A DNA stretch of 11,179 bases from an uncultured Oscillospiraceae bacterium. Lineage in GTDB: Bacteria > Bacillota > Clostridia > Oscillospirales > Oscillospiraceae. Location: assembly GCA_900758315.1 (NCBI GenBank), contig CAAERF010000015.1:1-11179 (forward strand), written 5' to 3'. This document shows positions 11,094-11,179 of this stretch, piece after piece. The notes under the pieces were generated by a model that saw only the letters and a list, made by a program, of their open reading frames with translations, was not told where the DNA came from and did no database searches. Position 1 is the stretch's first letter; each line of letters opens with the position of its first letter. The translations under genes were made by a program, and so were the position numbers.

Positions 11094-11179
11094 AGTGACC
11101 ACATAGGAACTGTGACATTGTAAAAGGTTGGGTTTAAGCCAAAACCGGGTCTTGCCGCTGCCGGAGCCGCCCACCACCA

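Larger units (their letters stand above)
11064..11179 (-). pseudogene. virD4: VirD4-like type IV coupling protein, upstream fragment (truncated by insertion)
   Basis: The minus strand enters the window in frame with VVGGSGSGKTRFWLKPN, LLQCHSSYVVTDP, then NGYTISR and a TAG at 11064-11066 supplied by the element. GGSGSGKT is the Walker A ATP-binding loop of VirD4/TraG coupling proteins. These inner-membrane ATPases deliver the relaxase-DNA complex to the type IV channel. The start codon lies outside the window. Cut just after Walker A, the product lacks Walker B and most of the ATPase domain and cannot be active. The continuation is at 1-94 of this window. Confidence 0.88.

Noticed and set aside
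1..11179. CRISPR array, tRNA, rRNA or insertion sequence with DDE transposase
   Set aside because: No regularly spaced repeats, no cloverleaf or rRNA-like stretches and no DDE transposase were found on either strand.

Overview
The window holds almost exactly one nested mobile element of about 11.0 kb, with a short piece of its host gene at each end. The low-GC Gram-positive style of the genes (strong AGGAGG-type ribosome sites, short spacings, GTG and TTG starts) and the protein families (TnpV, TnpW, DUF3847, CD1845-like, MobA/MobL, TnpX-type recombinase) point to an anaerobic gut Firmicute of the Clostridia. I cannot name the species.

Host gene. On the minus strand the right edge (11179 to about 11086) encodes the Walker A region of a VirD4-like coupling ATPase (GGSGSGKT, then VVTDP). 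The left edge (94 to 1) encodes the continuation of the same protein (DPKGDIVIDCG...). The 8-bp sequence GACCCGAA (minus strand) is at both junctions, 87-94 and 11086-11093. Joining the two flanks there restores one frame through VVTDPKGD. A conjugation gene of a larger integrative conjugative element has therefore been split by an integrative mobilizable element (IME).

IME layout, in the direction of transcription (minus strand, right to left): large serine recombinase with a long repetitive basic tail; a small coupled gene; tnpV; a CD1845-like membrane protein; two small unknown genes; then an inserted restriction-modification cassette (7080 to about 4815); a DUF3847 gene; an oriT-like region; a MobQ-type relaxase; a CHC2 zinc-finger primase-like protein; a VapE-type helicase; and tnpW next to the left end.

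Restriction-modification cassette. It is visibly AT-richer than its surroundings. It consists of an EcoO109I-like endonuclease gene, the only clear gene on the plus strand, convergent with a C5-methyltransferase that carries an N-terminal helix-turn-helix. The two stop codons share a TTAA.

How the parts fit. The recombinase excises and integrates the element. The left end carries TTGACA and the right end TATACT, so closing the circle would build a promoter with a 17-bp spacer in front of the recombinase gene. The relaxase and oriT would let the circle use the conjugation machinery of the surrounding element, whose coupling-protein gene is repaired by the same excision. The primase-like protein and VapE probably serve replication or single-strand conversion. 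The restriction system can protect or stabilise the element. Several genes are preceded by a hairpin plus T-run close upstream of the ribosome site, which suggests gene-by-gene attenuation.
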